This document shows, piece by piece, positions 34,940-48,824 of a stretch of 64,000 bases of DNA. Every line of letters begins with the position of its first letter. The stretch's first letter is position 1. The translations under genes and the position numbers were made by a program. This DNA comes from Ceriagrion tenellum. Lineage: Eukaryota; Arthropoda; Insecta; Odonata; Coenagrionidae. The notes under the pieces are model-generated. The model did no database searches. It worked only from the letters and a program-made list of their open reading frames with translations, and was not told where the DNA came from. Location of the stretch: contig OY720636.1 in NCBI GenBank assembly GCA_963169105.1, positions 73,024,123 through 73,088,122 of the forward strand, given 5' to 3'.

Positions 34940-35660
34940 GTATGCATCACCAATTTTATGGCCCTCCGCGCGTGTCACAATTTTCTGCCTTTTTCTTCCG
35001 ACGTTTTTGAAGGCCCGAGCGGTACCACAAAAGAAAAAAATGTGATGAAAGAAAAGATGGGGGGAAAGGAGATGAAAGGTTCCAAGAGCGGCGGCAACTC
35101 CTCTCGGTCCTTAGCTCTTGAAGGCGGATTCCTAAACAAGTATTTGCTTCGTCCCACACCCAATCTCCTTCGGCGCTAATGTCATAAATTTTGCAAGTTA
35201 AGTGTAACATGACCAGCGAGGAAAAGAGGGTAAACGGAGAGGGGGGTGAGAGATGAGGAAGAAAGTGAACTCGAGGCCCTGAGATAGAGGTAGGAAGCGC
35301 GGGATGGGTGGCAGGAGTTGAAGGGGAAGGGAAGGAAAGGGTGATCGGGCTGTTGGAATTGGTTAATAGCAGAGAGAGGGGGTGAGAGACGGAGCAGAGG
35401 AGAAGGACGGCGAGAGAGGTCCAAAGCGCGGGCGTGGTGGATGCCAATGGCACTTGCCGGAGTTCGATATGCCTCGTCTGGTTGGGATCATTAACATGCA
35501 AAGGGTTCACGGTGGCCGTCCTCTATAATTTTCCGCGCCCGATTCAAATCACACTTTGCTCCCTTAATCCCTTACCCGGCATTGTCAAACGTGATTGTTC
35601 AGGAGCGTCCACAAGGCTGAGGAAGGAGGTAGAAAGGAGAAGTAAGAATTTAAAAGCTTA
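34940..35660. other. mixed purine-rich block
   Basis: GA-rich plus-strand sequence (about 35040-35430) produces long Ser/Pro/Leu-rich minus-strand frames, as in the 1.7-4.1 kb block. They overlap one another and are not credible genes. Confidence 0.5.
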
Positions 35661-38600
35661 AAGACAGGGAGAAACATGGATCAAAGAGAGTACAAAAGCG
35701 ATTAAGTTCGACAAACCCTTATTTATCCGGCTTACTTTCCCCTCATAAGCGAAATTCGGAGATGGAGCCTATTGAGGGATGAGACCAATCACAGTAACAC
35801 AACAAACAAACGACGTGTTCCTCACCGATAACAGTAGGACTTAAGTTCGTTCAGAAGTAATGATGGCTTAAAAATGTACCCATAGACTTCTACAGTCATA
35901 TCCACATTGACTTTTTTCCAGGAACTGCGACCGCACCATGCCGCCGTTTATGATCTTCTATGTGCTCAATGCTTCAATTGAAATAATATTATCTTCACAG
36001 CAGTAGTTTTCAAGGCCCAAGCAAATGCTAGTCATAACACTTATTCTCAGCACAACACCTGCTGATGAGATTTGATCCCAGAGATAATTGGTAATAAATA
36101 ATAACTTAGAATTCACTCAACAACAATCTAAATGTCTTTAGATGAATAGAGCAATATGAACGAGGGAATTATAACATGCGCATTTTTTTGTCTGAAAATC
36201 AAAACGGGTGCGATTTTTTCGCCTTGCGATCAATTGATACTCTGTTTTGAAGGTTACAATCGTAAAATGAGCTCTAAAAAACACTACACGTTCATCAATA
36301 CCATTATTCTCTTGATCAATTGGATTTGATGAACTCTTTCTACCCTTCCTTCTTCAAGCATCACATTTCTCTCTCCGTCCCAGCGTATTTCCAACTTATT
36401 TTCATCAAATCATAAATTTTATCCATTTTCGCCCTCTTCTCGGCAAACATGACGTTCTTCTCAGCATCACCTTCCGCAATATTTCTCAACCACTAATTAC
36501 AGTGCTATAGAGATCGCGTGGATGAAGTGGCTAGAGTACAATCTTTCCGTCTCCAGAGTCTTTTTTTAACGGAATCCCGATCATTACTTGGATATCATGT
36601 GGCGACCTGTGGCACTCCATCAGCTGCATAGGATATTTAACAGTAGTCTCAGCTGCACTTCACGTTAAGAGAAGGTTGATTCCGACGCCGGGTTTCTCTC
36701 CACTCTTCCTCCATTGCCCTAATGATCGTTACCTTACTAATCGACCCATTTGCCTTCAATAGAACAAATGACCTAAACTACCAGTCGCCAATCCCAAATA
36801 GCCAATCAAGCAGTCCCATCCACGCATTCACCTCAAGTATTTCCATAGATACTTCGTTTTCTCCCTTACCATACCGATAACTTATTCTTTTACCTTACTT
36901 TTGTAAGTTTTCTTAATTTTATGGATCTAACTAGTAGAAATGCCCGTTGATTCTCAGCGGAAGGGATAAAAGTAGACGTATTATTGTAGTTCTTTTTATA
37001 CAGAAGGGATTCTGGCTCTCCATTTCTTGTCTTATTTTATTACTAAGTGAATATAGTCTCTGGAAATATCGAGGTAAAAAACTCACTCAAGCAGACGAGC
37101 ACCAGTAGCGAAGAATACAAATCAGGTATGCAGACAACAACGACTAACTGGTACAAAGAATTCTAACGTATGAGAGCAACGAAGAACACAAAGGAAAGGC
37201 TGAATCAACTAACCACACAACGACCACAAAATTAGAACGTGTGAAATGGTGACGGAAACATAATTAGATGCTTGACTAATTGCAAAAACACTGACGTGTA
37301 AATCATTGTCCGCTCAGTAATACTTGAAACGCCAATCTTTTAATAGCTAAGAAATGGCTATACGGAAAACACTTTTGACGCACTGATACCGCTGATACAA
37401 TATAATTCTGGACCATTAATAAACCAAGAATTATATTTAGGTAGAGACAGAGAAACTCCTATTAGCCTGATTAAAATTCTATCCTAATGAGATTTTTACT
37501 TCACTGTTTATTTAATTTAGAAGGGTTGAATCACAATTTAAAGTGAAATAAGCAACCAGAGAAAATGAAAATCTCTGATGTGTACACATCAAAAAGGTCA
37601 ATAATCGAAAATCGAATCGGATTAGATAAATGGTTTAATCAAGCAATGCAAATGGAGATGGAAAATCGGTCCGGGAAATGATGTATTTCCTGATAGTATA
37701 AATGTAGTACGATAGATTTTCTCGTATGATGAAGCTACTTGTAAGCATTGTCATACCGGTAAAGAATCCAGGAAAACATTTTCGCAATCTCTTTTAGATC
37801 AAACTTCCCAATTTATGCTTATGAATGGGCAGCTTAGCAATGCCCTCAGTCATTAAATGGATGGTGTTTAAAAATGAAAAACTTCACCAGAAATCAACAT
37901 ATTTCACCTGAATTATTCCAGCAACTTTGATTCGAAATTTGTATTCAACGATAAAAATAACGATCTGCATTATATTTTTTTGCACTGGCATGTGTCTCAA
38001 GTTTATTCGGTGGCTAATTTGAATAGTTTGTTGCAAAAGAAACAACACCTGCACGCAGTAAAAACGAACTTTCATATGTAACTTATGGGAACGCTTTGAC
38101 TAGTCTAGGAACGAACTGGAGACCACCCACAGACATCATCGGGCTTTCATATTACCACAGTATTTTTTTCCAGATAGTAAATCATATGCGCACCAAGTTT
38201 TGCGAAATTACTCCCAGGCGTTCCAAGTTATGCTGGCAGATGCATAGATGCCCACATCCATTTATGAAGTATCCCGTTCCGTCCCAAGTTCCCCAATAAC
38301 GACCTTGGAACACGTCGTCCACGCAATTCTTTTCAATGTACTTGGTTCACTTTAACACCAAGCTCTACATATCACAATGCACAGTCCGGGACGATGAGTT
38401 AGGAAATGAGAAGTTCCCAAAAAATAAGCGTATTGAAGTAAATTTAACCTGCTCACACGGAACGCAAATCTTTCCCATCCACCTCTTACCCTTACAATAA
38501 TTAGTATTTGAAGTTAACGCCTGTGATCTGAGCAATATCATTAAATTTCACATGACAGAGACGAGACAATTCGCGCCATTATTGTAGGTTAGCGGGGAAA

Positions 38601-39180
38601 TAAGGGGAAAATAACTGACTTATCAAACCGAGTGGCTCTTACATGCTTACTATCACATGTCAGCTAATAATGGAAAGAGTACAAAGAATTCAAAAAGTTT
38701 TCCATTAATATTGATAGAATAGAAATATTTCAGAAAAATTAAAACAAAATAAATATTGATGTCTACTAAAATTAATAATCATTGAAATTAAATAAGCCAA
38801 ACTTAAATGAAACCTTCGTAAGCAACGTTCACTGTGCCATCGCTGACTCTTAAGACGAAGATATAAGCGTTTTGCTAAGGTACATGAGAATTACGACCAT
38901 TCCCACGGTTTTCCTTTTTGATGCGATGACTCAGCTGCTGATGAGAGTGGCAGCCTTCTCATTGGCATCTTCCATTTCCAAAAAAAAATTAACGGAAGCA
39001 TCTACGCCGCTGCATTCCCCGACAGACTTCTCACCACTAACCTAAACCGATAAAAAGACGTAATCATATAAAAGAATTAATTAGGAAAGGACACTGAGAT
39101 CTCGGCGATGCAGATGCCGGTAGGGAATGGGGATGCCTCAAAATGGGGAATGACGAGAAAGATAAGCTGAACTACCCCCG
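35661..39180. other. non-coding DNA
   Basis: No gene recognised. A minus-strand Lys/Glu-rich run at about 36340-36490 could be a short relic of a transposon-encoded helical region, but no motif supports a family. Confidence 0.4.
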
Positions 39181-39480
39181 ACTCCCTCTCTCGACCGGCT
39201 CACCACAACCCAGGACGAGGGCGGAGAGAGAGTAAAAATCCGCCACTCTTGGCCAGTCAACCGCAACATCACGACCTTGCCATCATATCATTCCTAGCCC
39301 CTTCTCCACCTCTCCCAGCAAGGAAACTTTCTCCCCACACCTCTCAAACACAATCTTTTTTTCTCCACTCAACCTCACCACCCTCATGCCCTCCTCACAA
39401 ACTCGCCCGATCTTAAGCTTGACCTGCACTAACATGCTACCGCTTACTACCGTTCTTCGACCACACTCCCTACCCCTAAA
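39181..39480. other. pyrimidine-rich patch
   Basis: A C/T-rich stretch with CTCTCxCC-like runs, another instance of strand-asymmetric low-complexity sequence. Confidence 0.5.
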
Positions 39481-39621
39481 ATTTATTTCGGTAATGAGTT
39501 TTTTTTTACTTTTTCAAGGACATACATTTTTATTCTTCGGCTGCAATAGACCGTGATGATTCGCCGTTTGGTTCGTAATTTCATTGGGTGACCCTCAGCT
39601 GAGGTAATTTACATTATAAAT

Positions 39622-40000
39622 ATAAATGCAAAATAAAGCCTTCGAAACCTGGTGCTGGAGGATGCCGAAGATAAAATGGACGAACAAAATAAGAACTGAC
39701 GAAGTCTACAAAAGAGCAGATAAGGAAAGAACCATATAAAACACCATACAGAAAATAAGAACCAGATGGATTGGAGACACCCTGAGACACATTGGGTTTG
39801 TGAAGAACATAATTGAAGGAAAAATATAGGGAAAAGTCCCCAGAGGAAGACGCAGGAATAAGGTCATGGACCAAATAAAGAGGAAAGCACATAGGAAGAG
39901 CTATCATGAAGTAATGGACCTCGCATTAGATAGGGAAGGATGGACGGCTGCAGTCAACCAATCTTAGGATTGCACGACCAATGATGATGATAATGATATG
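39622..40000 (+). pseudogene. LINE 3'-end fragment with TGATGATAA-type tail
   Basis: The C-terminal tail of a non-LTR retrotransposon polyprotein: KAFETWCWRMPKIKWTNK (start about 39630), then a WIGDTLRH region and a GKVPRGRRRN box (about 39830-39860), and finally ALDREGWTAAVNQS (about 39920-39965). It ends in a short TGATGATGATAATGATA tail at about 39985-40000, as expected for a 5'-truncated LINE insertion that ends in a simple repeat rather than poly-A. One in-frame stop (TAA at about 39737) and another after EGKI show that it is dead. The family resembles, but is not identical to, the LINE at 18-24 kb. Confidence 0.7.
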
Positions 40001-42340
40001 TGACAAATATCTTTAATGTTTTTCGACTGTTTATTCACCAGGCTAATAATTCATATTCCTACTCAACGAATTATTCAAATGTCTCAATAAGCGTTGTCAA
40101 AAATAATAATAAGTAGCTGGATAGCTATCCTAAATATAAACGGTGAACGATGCACAAATCACTTCGACTATGTTCCGTCTTATACCCCAAGTTCATTCAT
40201 AACAGTTGGTTTCAAGGAAAACCATTCGTGTGAAATATTTGTCAGCACTAAATACATTTAGAGTTGCGACAACTCAAATACCGAATTATATATTTTAATA
40301 ACCTTTTTAAGAACTTTGGGAAACAATACTTAAAACTCTCCAAACAATAACATGTCGTTTCTAATATAAAGTATACCCATATCTGTAGTAAAACTCCTGG
40401 GCACTGTGTTCAAATTTGTACTCAGAGAATTTTCATCGACGTCTTTCTCAATGAGTAGATAAATTTTAGTTTAATTACATTTTTTGCAGCATTGGAAAAG
40501 AACACAATTGCAACGTTCGAAACACATACGTATGTTTTATGGAAATGTTGGCTAACTTTCCCCGGGAAACGCCGACTGCAGCGCATCAACCGATCCCCCG
40601 ACGTGATTCCTCAATGCCTGAGTCATACTCGTACACAATGCTCATCCTTAGAGAATGCTAGGTAACCGGCCATCGTTTCAATAGGGAAGTAATGAACCAC
40701 GCAACGAATGGCCTAAATATATCGGCCTGTTGGAGGCCGATTTTGTGATGCGTTTTTGCATTCATTCGAAACTTCCATTTGACATTTGCGTTCATTCGAA
40801 ACTTCCATAGCGGAACCTCATTGTCATACCAGTCCAAGTGTGAAATATGTTCGTCACTTGTCGATATATGCGGAACTATCGTGCTATCGTTCCCATTAGG
40901 ATTTCTGACGCGTGCTTCCGATACACCCATTTCGTCGGGTGGGGCGTCACACCGACTACCGTGGTATTGTATGAAACCGATATGTGCGCCGAGGAGCTTC
41001 CGTCGGTAGATCCTACCGACACGCAAAAACCGTCGGTACTGTAGGGATCAGTTGGTTTGCCTGAGAGACACCGTAACGAATGGACAACGTATTAAGATTT
41101 TTGTCTGAAATAGGCTTATTTGAGGCTTGTAATAGCGATATAATTTATTCACAGGATTAATAGAGATATCGTATGAAATGCACACGTTGAAGTTAAGATA
41201 ATGAAAGTGACGGCCTACTAGAAAAACCTCAAAACAAGTACGATTCCGATGTGTAGCATTGTATTGATCGCTTGGCTCCTCAAAATGTTTTACTATTTGG
41301 CGCTATCAAGTACATACATAGGTCAATATATTGCCTATGAAGCATGTTGGAATACCTTAATATATAGCATGTCCAATTAATTCCCAGAAAATCCTCCGCG
41401 ACATATATGTCATTATTGCGGCATAATATATATCCTCAAATTTTAAATTTTACTCATATGGTCTCTTTTTTTTATTCGGCCACGCATGAAACCCACTTAT
41501 ACACACTACAGTAGTTTATTATTTTAGAAAATAATAAACTATATCCTGTGTATTATAATCTATGTTGACCATCTTCCTTACGGCTTACGGCAAGCCCTTG
41601 CGGCTCTCTTACGGCTAACGTCCATTGTAGAATGGGCTTAAGTCAGCACAAGCGTCGCAATCGCCTTTACTAAGCTCGAGGAAATATGAACCCTGCTTTT
41701 TTTTGTAGATAAAATTATTATTATCATGGCGATGGAAAGATTATACAGGAAAATGAGGAAAGGTAGGTACATATATGGTAATATGACTGTAATGTGATAG
41801 CGCCAGAATGACAGAAGAACTTTACACGAAGGGGCTCTCGGGATCACCGTTTGTCGTCCCATTCCACGGATAGAGTAGAGGCGCAACGGCCTGCCATAAT
41901 GGAAACACTGGTTTTCGCATAGTTACCGAAGTTAATCATCGAAGCGGTCGGTTCGAATTCTTAAAAGTAATCCTTCATACGTATCTAATCGTTGCCCCGG
42001 ACTGAAAAAGACAGTAAGTGCGAAATGATCCAATCAATCGAAACATTAAAATAAAGTACTGCCACTAGGATGGACAACTACTCTCTCTGTAAGGTATTTC
42101 TCTACAGGTCAGCCTCAGAATAGTACCGAAAATCTCCTCTAATACCAATCCGGGCCCTTATATTGGCATTCATGGGCTCACGTCACCACCCAAGCCAAAT
42201 CACCGAGGTGATTCATGTAGTCAAAAAGTGTAGTACCTACCTATACTGCCACTCGAGAGAAGTTATCCTCCCGTTTTCCCATCAAAAATATGAAAATTTC
42301 TAAGAGAATCAGCGTGGATCCTGGACTCTGAGGAAAGAGA
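40001..42340. other. non-coding DNA with short local repeats
   Basis: A 30-bp period repeat, TTCATTCGAAACTTCCAT, occurs twice (40761 and 40791). A perfect 13-bp-arm hairpin AGTTTATTATTTT/AAAATAATAAACT sits at 41513-41540. A run of TTACGGCT-like units is at about 41577-41620. The frame 40658-41026 minus has no recognisable domain. Confidence 0.5.
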
Positions 42341-42720
42341 ATGACGATAGGCTACAGGCATTAGAAATGTGTGAGTGAAGGTGAAAGGAGAAAGTGTTTG
42401 GACAGAAAGGAAGGTGGATGATGAATAAACAGTACTCTGGGTTAGGAGAGGACACCATCAGAGATAAGGTAGAAACAGAGCAGGCGGGTGAAATGGTTCA
42501 GGAGGGGTGAGGGGATGCTGGCGGTCACCATTAAAGAGAGGATGTCGGGTAATTGGCGAAGTGGGAGGAAGAGAATGAGTCTAATGGATGGAAATGAGGG
42601 AGATGCATCCTATGGCCATCTAATGAAAGCTATCCAGTAAGGAGAGGTTCTCACCAGAGGAATAGTGGTACTTATTGGTAACCCTTCTTCCATCTAAATG
42701 TAGCATAGCCAAAAGAGTAC
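42341..42720 (+). pseudogene. probable LINE C-terminal fragment
   Basis: One frame reads RRGEGMLAVTIKERMSGNW, then RSGRKRMSLMDGNEGDASYG and LMKAIQ, matching the usual LINE tail pattern (HxxRxxGLLxxVIEGRMxGKRxRGRKR, LLD, YxxLKxxAxDR) found in the relatives at 23.7 and 39.8 kb. Upstream, TTAGGAGAGGACACC (about 42438) fits the VGEERT segment in another frame. It is frameshifted, 5'-truncated and purine-rich, so recognition is by pattern only. Confidence 0.5.
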
Positions 42721-45700
42721 CCTAATAAAAGAACACTCATTTTACAAAAATATTTAGTCCATTTTTTAAGTAAATTAAGTAATTTTAACATTTTCTACTT
42801 TAGTTTAAAATGAGGATAAAGTCAATTATGAAAATACAAAGATGTGGACTTAAACCGAATGCAATAACAATTATTTAGTACAATAAGAGAATATGTCTCA
42901 AGTAAATTCACTTATGGCTAAACTTAGCTAGGCTACAGTAAAATTCATATTCACCAAATATAACACTATAATACTTTGCATAATTTTGCATTAGTAAGCA
43001 TAACTTTGGCATTCAAATATTAATCTTACCCATATAAGATAATAATGCTACAGTTAACACAACTATTCTTGCCAGTAGGGTGACATTTGAATTGAATCTC
43101 TAGGTACTAGATGACAGCACCTCAAAATAAGGCAATATCAGTAAAGTACCAAGTCTCGGGTGTCTAACGGCCATGCATATACATCAAATCGTCAATTTAA
43201 GACCAAGAAATTTAAAATAAATATTGGCTCAATGTAAGCTTTATACAAGTAGACAGGGGCCTTCTAAGAATGAATTCTTGAGGCCTGAAAAAGAGCTTTG
43301 GGTGGCATTATGGTCTACACTATGCACTAGACACAAGTATTGACTCCTGGCCCAGGAGACCTTGAAAAGTAGTTTTCTATTTGTGTACTGGAGATAACTG
43401 TCTCCTAAATGCATTAATTCCATACATAATCAAGAAGGGTTTTAAAAATAGTTAAATGGAAAATTTGCAAAGGCCAACAGGAAACTTCCTCCTTTCTTTG
43501 TTTGTCTCGTTTATCCTTGAAGTGAACTGTCAGTAATAAAAGTTGGACCCTGCTTTTTATTCCTCAGTACAATTAATTTTGGTTCCTCAAGTGAATATTT
43601 TCTTCCATAAGTATTACATCATATATTAATAAAACATATTTAAAGGACATCCAAACAAATTGCTGGAAAAGTGAAGTGGCCTTGAAATTCATCCCTATTT
43701 CTTAATTATTAGGTTGTCGGCAGGTAATTAATACTACCACTGAATATCAATATTGCCGATGTACCCTATACAGTGGTAGGAACTCTTGAGCGTAAGAAAC
43801 CACCTCAAAGTTTCATCAGTCAGCCCCATTTTTAGTACCGGTCCCTGGATATTGACAGCCAATCTCAATTCTTATCAGCAACTCCCAATTTTAGCAACCT
43901 ACCATGATTGTAAAAAGTTGTTAAATGGGTGGCTGCCAGAATTGAGAATCAACACATTTAGCCCTTTTCCAGCATAGGATTTGTATCCTCGAGGACAGAG
44001 AGATGAGAACATCAGTATAACAATGGCGATACATACTCGTCATATGCAGCAAAAGGATTAAAATTAAAACAACCAGTATATGATGGCCAAACTGAATTCA
44101 GGCTGAGTCTGCCCCTTTGACGTAGGTAAAAAAGTATCCTACTGAATAAGGTGACTGTTGATAACAGGAATTGCATGATTTATGATTACACAGCATTAAA
44201 GCTTCTTAGAGGCAGGGAGATACATATTTCATGATATTTTGCTAACTACAAAAAAGATACATTTCCAAAAATTATAGATGCTCAGCTAAAAAAATTAGTG
44301 TTCTGGCATATCTCTCCATTTCTCTAAAAAATAAAATAATCAGAGAAAACTAAAATGAATGCATGCTACATTTCTAGCCATTTACTGCACTGTTAGGATG
44401 GATGAAGAACAATATGACCAGGAAAATAGTTGAAATGAGCAAGAAGATAGGAGATAAAATACCTCTATCAGCATTAACAAGCTAATTGAGCACATACAAG
44501 AGTTTTTACACTGTAGTAGTGCATATGGGTACTTAAACCGACAAACTATAGGCTAGGTCCAAGGAGGTATTATGGACAGAGTGAGTTTTGGCTTCTGCAC
44601 ATTTGAGAAATCACAGCTTCCTCTACCAAAGTGACCTTGGGCAAGAAAACACTAGAAATATAAATATACAGCATTCTAGAAGTATCTAATTTATCCTGGA
44701 ATCCAAATTTTCAAAAATATAAGTTTGATTACTTCCTTGAAAAATAAATTATACAAACACCTTTCTGATGATAACGGTCTTGAGGGATTACCATGGCAAA
44801 CAAAAATTTGCAAAACTGTATTTTTGAGAGCCAAACATTGTAGTGATGCCTCCAACTAAAAGCTCTGGGGACACTTTAGAACAGTAATATAAATGTGACA
44901 ATTCAATTCATTCTTGAGTCATTGTCACAGAGGTGTTACCAGCATTTAAATTAAATAATATATTGTCAAGAATATACACATCATGAGTAACTATAATACA
45001 TTTGTCCACTATCACTTGGTTTGATAATAAGCACACATTTAAAGGAACTGCACACCCACAGAAGATTAATGTGGTCTTGGAATGATTGGACTATGGCTGG
45101 AACACCTTTCTCCTCACCAAGCAGCTAACTAGCTACCTCCCCTAATTTTACCTCTATGGCTTTCACAGGCGTAATGGTGAGCTGTAAATGATGAAATCAC
45201 AACCACCTCAAGGATGGGTAGCAGCCAATGTGATTTCCATTTTTTTTCAATCATTTTCACTTAGTGTTAAACATCAATCATTACATATTTAAATTTAAAT
45301 AAGCTGAACTGTATCACCCAGAAATATTTCTATTTCACCTTTTACAATATATAAAAGATAACCCATAATATCACGGCAAGGCAAATTTTATGTCCTCTAA
45401 TTCAATACCTGATAAAGACTGATCACTGTTGTTGATATTTAACGATAATGTGCCATTTCAATCACCAGTAATCAAGGTACTAAATCCACATCAAGGGATT
45501 TATAATTAAATTTATGCAAAATTGCACATAACTTACTTAATCACACATCCTCTAGAAGCATTATCCATCCATGACTAGTTATAAATTTTGAGTGGGACAA
45601 CCACAAGATTTCATTAACTTGATAATTGGCTACTTAACATTAATTACAGGAAAACAAGGATAAAAACTGGTTGCCCAAGCCTTCCGAACAAAGCTTACCT

Positions 45701-47440
45701 TTGCTGTCGAACCCTACTGCTAATTCCTATTCTGAATTGCTCCCACTATTCAGAAGTCAATTTTCCCATTAAGGGCCACCTCATGCAGTGAGATGGCTGT
45801 TCAGTATTGAATCCTTGCACTTATCCAGCTGATTAAATCCATATTGATGAGCCACATTCTTGACACTGGAAATTTCTTTCGTCCCCCTAAAATACAAGCG
45901 ACAGAAATAGTGATTTTGTTAAAAAAAAAGTGCTCATAATATGAAACTAAGCAGGATATGAATGTTCTGAATGAACTGGATACATCCACTAATTACCCCA
46001 TGACATATCGCAGTGATATGTGGTAGAGGGTGTTACGACACCCGACAGGGAAACGGGAGGGAGAAGAAAATGAAATTGGAATATTGGGATGAAGGTGGGT
46101 AGTTTATTTAATGAGTGACACACTGAATGTAAAGTCTTCATTGATTCCCACAGAGACAGGCTGGCAGCAACCTGAAACCTGACCCTGTCGAACTTCCAGT
46201 GGAAATCAAGCGAAGAACTACCATAGAACAATCATATCTTTGGTCTCTGTTTTGTCATTTTAATTATAGCCATTAAAGATGTTTGCAAAGAAGGAAATTT
46301 CATTTTTTTTTTAAATGGCATGGGATGAAAATAATTTTCTCCGTGTCCCACTGAAACTCACTTAATACGACTTTGTTCAAAAAATCTAAGCCTAAGGTGT
46401 GGCCTCGAGTGTCTAGCACCTTCCAACCTACCTCTTCCATTGTTGTGTGACACATGCTATTCCCTCATCATAGTTTTAAACAAAGCATGTGCCTTTACTT
46501 AGTATTTTGTTTACTGCTTAAATTAAATCTTTCTGCAAAGGGTCCCAATTACCCGCAGCTTACCCAAGACAATGTCTACTTTGAGCAAAGTAACAATTCT
46601 CTTTCACTTTGCTGTCTAAGGAATTTCCTGCTATTCACCCAGTTAAATCCTATTCTCATTTCATCTCATCTCTCATATCTATAATGAATAAATCTCATTA
46701 ATGTAGAGCCACAAATGTTTTGCATGAGTTTTCTCAAAATTAGATAATAGTAATTCCCAGACAGTGGACTTCTTCTGATGCATTTATATTTACTTCCTTA
46801 GTTCATACTAACAGAGTGGTAGTGAATCATATGCCCCTGTAATTAGAAGCACATAGCTGAGTTATTGCACTTTGCTGAAAACAAGTTGAAATGTCTTTAG
46901 TCATCAGAAGAGAATAATCAAGAGGCAATCTACCAATGAAATCCAGGGCCATTCTTATGAAAACTTATATAAGTGTCACAGACATTTCAACAAAAAACAG
47001 CTATATGTATATCATGTACAGTCATTGACAAACTGACTAGACATGTGAACTGTCGCAGCAGTTGTTGCTCCTCTCTTTGCAAATGTCACACTGTATGGCA
47101 TCATGTCTGTGAGCACATTATGAAAGACTAATAAATAGATTAACAGATGGCGATATTGCCAATTTTTAATTGAAAGAAGCTAGTCAGCCATATTTGATTT
47201 AGTGATAATTTATCAGTTGCTGACCAAAAATTCATGTGTTTTTAACCAGTTCTCATTTTAATAGTAGTAATTGTAAAGTTCACAGCATCATGTCAGTGAT
47301 AAAGTACATTCAGGTAAGACAATAAGTACTTAGATAAATACATTGGAAGCATTTTAAAAAATTAGTTTAATCACAATTTATTAACTCCCATTCACATAAC
47401 TTAAAATGTTGTTGGAAAAGCAGTAATTTAGTTGAAAAAC
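42721..47440. other. CpG-depleted, gene-free block
   Basis: About 4.7 kb of AT-rich DNA with very few CG dinucleotides: I count about 6 in 43981-45000, against about 32 in 30661-31680. TG and CA are common. No transposon signature and no convincing coding exon were seen (frames such as 45989-46231 and 46454-46684 lack domains). Loss of CpG to TpG/CpA is the footprint of germline cytosine methylation, which in most arthropods is confined to transcribed gene bodies, so this may be intron or UTR of a host gene. Confidence 0.55.
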
Positions 47441-48665
47441 ATCATGTCCACTGACTACCAATATCCAAGGACATGACCAAGGCTGCGGTCCAAAACTCAC
47501 TATGGAACGCAACAATCACTATGCTCCAAATGCTTCCAAAAAGCGGTCCACTGTCGCTCCAAGTTGTTCCTAAATTTTCGCCAGTGGACCGATTTTGGAG
47601 CGTTTGGAGTGAAGTGTCATGGCACAGCGTCGTACTTTCTCAAGTCTTGAGTGGGAATAATATTCTTAGGACTTCAAATAGCATTGGGGAGGAATCCTAC
47701 AGAATGATACCTTAGGAAACCCTAAATATCCGTGGTACTTGGATAATTTTGCCTTGCAGTTGACTAAAATAAAAGATAATAACCTGCAATTGGAAAATTA
47801 ATACAGCAAGTCTTTTTGCAGGAGATCTTTAAATTTTGATTATCCCTTTCTGCAAACTCATTCCATTCATCATGTAGCTGTCTTCGTTTGAAATTATTTC
47901 TAAATGACAGTTAAGAGTTTATTCTTGCTCCCAAGTAGGTACCTGCTATCAAGATACCTAATGCATTCTAGTTTAATCAGAAAAGTTCCATTGAAATTTG
48001 TTACCGAAGTAGGGAGATATCTAGTATCTCCTAAAAAACAACTTCCTCTGTGAGGTTGAGAGAACCTGCAGAATTCCTAAAACTGTAAACTGGCTGAGAG
48101 ACCTTAACTAAGATGGAGCAAAATAATTCAAAACGACTGGAGTCAACAAATGAAACCTGAAAAAAAAACCTGTTAAGTCTCATCAAAATCTGGAATCATT
48201 TATGTCAAATCACCATTTTCGTTGATTTCAAATAAGATTAACTTCTTAATACACATTACATGAGTAACATTCTTCCCTTTAGATATAAAGATAGGCCAGC
48301 CAATGCTGGGTGATAATCTGCATATTACGCGAAAACAAATGCATATAAAAACAATTCATGAAATTAAATCAGTTCTAACCTTCGTGCGCGTTTACCTCAA
48401 GATTAAACATAGTCCCCATCGCTTCGTCGTACCGTTACCATCGTTACAGCTCCACCATCTTACTAGTTTGACTTTCCCTCGAGAAATGTTTCGCACCAGC
48501 AGACCCTAGTTTCATCTGTGAGCGTTGGGAGCGTGGCGGGAAAGAATGTGATGATATGTTTGTTGACGTCACAGTGTGTATCGTAGCGCTCCGGAGCGAA
48601 TTACGGACCGCTCGGAAGCTCGCTCCAAACGCTACGGAGCGTTTGTAGCGAGTTTTGGACATGAC
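47441..48665. repeat. CpG-rich inverted-repeat segment
   Basis: GTCCAAAACTC(A/G)CTA occurs near the left (about 47489) and inverted at the right (about 48640-48660). Around both ends lie GCTCCAAA/TTTGGAGC palindromic units, including the perfect CGGTCCACTG/CAGTGGACCG pair at about 47545-47590. CG is frequent at both ends, unlike the flanking DNA. It may be a DNA transposon or foldback element of about 1.2 kb, but no target duplication could be fixed. Confidence 0.45.
47853..47998 (+). repeat. 146-bp direct repeat, copy 1
   Basis: Starts CAAACTCATTCCATTCATCA and ends TTCCATTGAAATT; about 91% identical to 48678-48824. Confidence 0.75.
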
Positions 48666-48677
48666 ATTTGAGTTCCC

Positions 48678-48824
48678 CAAACTCATTCCATTCATCATGT
48701 AGCTGTCTTCCATTTGAAATTATTTCTAAATGATAGTTAAGAGTTTATTCTTGATCCAAAGTAGGTACCTGCTGTCAATATACCTTATGCAATCTAGTTT
48801 AATCAGAAAAGTTCCATTGAAATT
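48678..48824 (+). repeat. 147-bp direct repeat, copy 2, abutting Copia
   Basis: Second copy of 47853-47998. Its 3' end coincides with the point at which the Copia coding frame begins (about 48825), marking a recombination or truncation junction. Confidence 0.75.

Noticed and set aside
36340..36490. Minus-strand Lys/Glu-rich run resembling a transposon helical region
   Set aside because: Needs frameshifts and has no diagnostic motif.
40658..41044. Frames of 122 (minus) and 65-76 codons (plus)
   Set aside because: Mutually overlapping, with a 30-bp tandem repeat inside; no family recognised.
41876..41960. A-box/B-box-like pair (GGCGCAACGG ... CGGTTCGAATTC)
   Set aside because: Spacing is at the long end and no tail, target duplication or second copy was seen.
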